The translations under genes and the position numbers were made by a program. A DNA stretch of 64,000 bases from Natrinema salifodinae (GTDB taxonomy: Archaea > Halobacteriota > Halobacteria > Halobacteriales > Natrialbaceae), in the NCBI RefSeq assembly GCF_900110455.1, contig NZ_FOIS01000001.1:744001-808000 (forward strand), written 5' to 3'. Under the pieces are notes generated by a model that was not told where the DNA came from, made no database searches, and saw only the letters and a program-made list of their open reading frames with translations. Shown here in pieces: positions 63,725 through 64,000 of the stretch (positions are counted from its first letter, which is position 1; every line of letters begins with the position of its first letter).

Positions 63725-64000
63725 ATGCGAATTATCGATCCTCACATGCACATGATCTCGCGCTCGGCCGAAGACTATCGGCGAGCGCGACGTGCGGGCA
63801 TCGAGTGCTGTATCGAGCCCGCGTTCTGGAGCGGCCAGGACAAGCGCCACGCGGGATCGTTCTTCGACTACTTCGAGCAGATAATCGACCACGAGACCGA
63901 CCGCGCCGAGCGCGCGGCCGGGATGGACCACTACGTCACGATCGGCCTCGAACCGAAGGAGGCCAACTACCGCGACATGGCCGAGGAGGTCGTCGACCGG
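63725..64000 (+). CDS. TatD-like metal-dependent hydrolase, 5' part (EboB-like)
   Basis: The first 92 codons, cut by the right edge. Reads MRIIDPHMHMISRSAEDYRR with the HxH metal pair of the amidohydrolase/TatD barrel, then GIECCIEPAFW and a second region DHYVTIGLEPKEANYRD. The gene diverges from the inositol-phosphate-synthase-like gene. In ebo-type clusters a TatD-like hydrolase of this form stands near a phosphatase and a UbiA gene, which supports the assignment, but the rest is outside the window. Confidence 0.75.
   Translation, partial: MRIIDPHMHMISRSAEDYRRARRAGIECCIEPAFWSGQDKRHAGSFFDYFEQIIDHETDRAERAAGMDHYVTIGLEPKEANYRDMAEEVVDR

Noticed and set aside
1-64000. Frequent CCAGGCG/CGCCTGG heptamers
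   Set aside because: A rough count matches what is expected for this base composition, so no special signal is claimed.
1-64000. CRISPR array or complete insertion sequence
   Set aside because: No regular repeat-spacer array and no transposase with flanking inverted repeats was seen.

Overview
This is a GC-rich archaeal chromosome segment from an extreme halophile (class Halobacteria; family Natrialbaceae is a guess). The predicted proteins are very acidic and Asp/Glu-rich. Exported proteins carry twin-arginine signals. HMG-CoA synthase (mevalonate pathway), replication factor C large subunit, a HalOD1 domain protein, an amphi-Trp protein and many haloarchaeal DUF families (2150, 2270, 5789, 5795, 7513) are present. 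Several genes start at or near a probable transcription start, with an A/T-rich TATA box 24-34 nt upstream.

Layout. 1-4.4 kb: the 5' end of a MATE exporter (minus), a large acidic repeat protein with a PRC-barrel-like N-terminus and HhH-like C-terminus, a Tat-exported aspartoacylase-like hydrolase coupled to a small membrane protein, and two small hypotheticals. 4.6-6.8 kb: a lower-GC accessory patch with a PD-(D/E)XK nuclease-like gene, then a ~1 kb segment bounded by direct repeats that copy the 3' end of an intact tRNA-Val(CAC). This looks like an integrated-element remnant with no integrase left. 7-27 kb: core metabolism and transport, with adenine deaminase, PduO-type cobalamin adenosyltransferase, gcvPA-gcvPB (minus), AI-2E family permease, HMG-CoA synthase, TatD-like hydrolase, NhaC antiporter, a halolysin-type subtilase, gcvT-gcvH (plus, about 10 kb from gcvP), an XRE regulator and a CinA-like protein. 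27-33 kb: CNNM/CBS membrane protein, a lipoprotein, a GCS2-family ligase-like protein and a His-rich protein.

33-41 kb: two large sensor histidine kinases (MEDS-GAF3 and PAS5) with homologous 3' flanks sit directly upstream of rfcL. A second copy of the rfcL promoter and first six codons lies on the far side of the pair. 41.7-46.1 kb: a biotin cluster bioB-bioU-bioF-bioD (minus). The oxidoreductase between bioB and bioF looks like BioU, which would explain the absence of bioA. 46.6-50 kb: an acidic hypothetical, a zinc-ribbon microprotein and sucCD. 50-60 kb: UbiA-family prenyltransferase, small haloarchaeal proteins, a FilR1-type regulator, MOSC protein, HalOD1, NHL/SMP-30-like exported protein, amphi-Trp, then an ArsR regulator followed by two CaCA-type antiporters, and an ArsC-like LMW phosphatase. 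60.5 kb: tRNA-Glu(TTC).

60.7-64 kb (right edge): an alkaline-phosphatase-superfamily gene and a myo-inositol-phosphate-synthase-like gene, divergent from a TatD-like hydrolase cut by the window end. This combination resembles the edge of an ebo/EDB-type cluster, a widespread but poorly understood system. It is the most interesting lead here together with the bioU-containing biotin operon, the rfcL/histidine-kinase duplication and the tRNA-Val-flanked patch. All family assignments come from reading motifs by eye; no database search was run.
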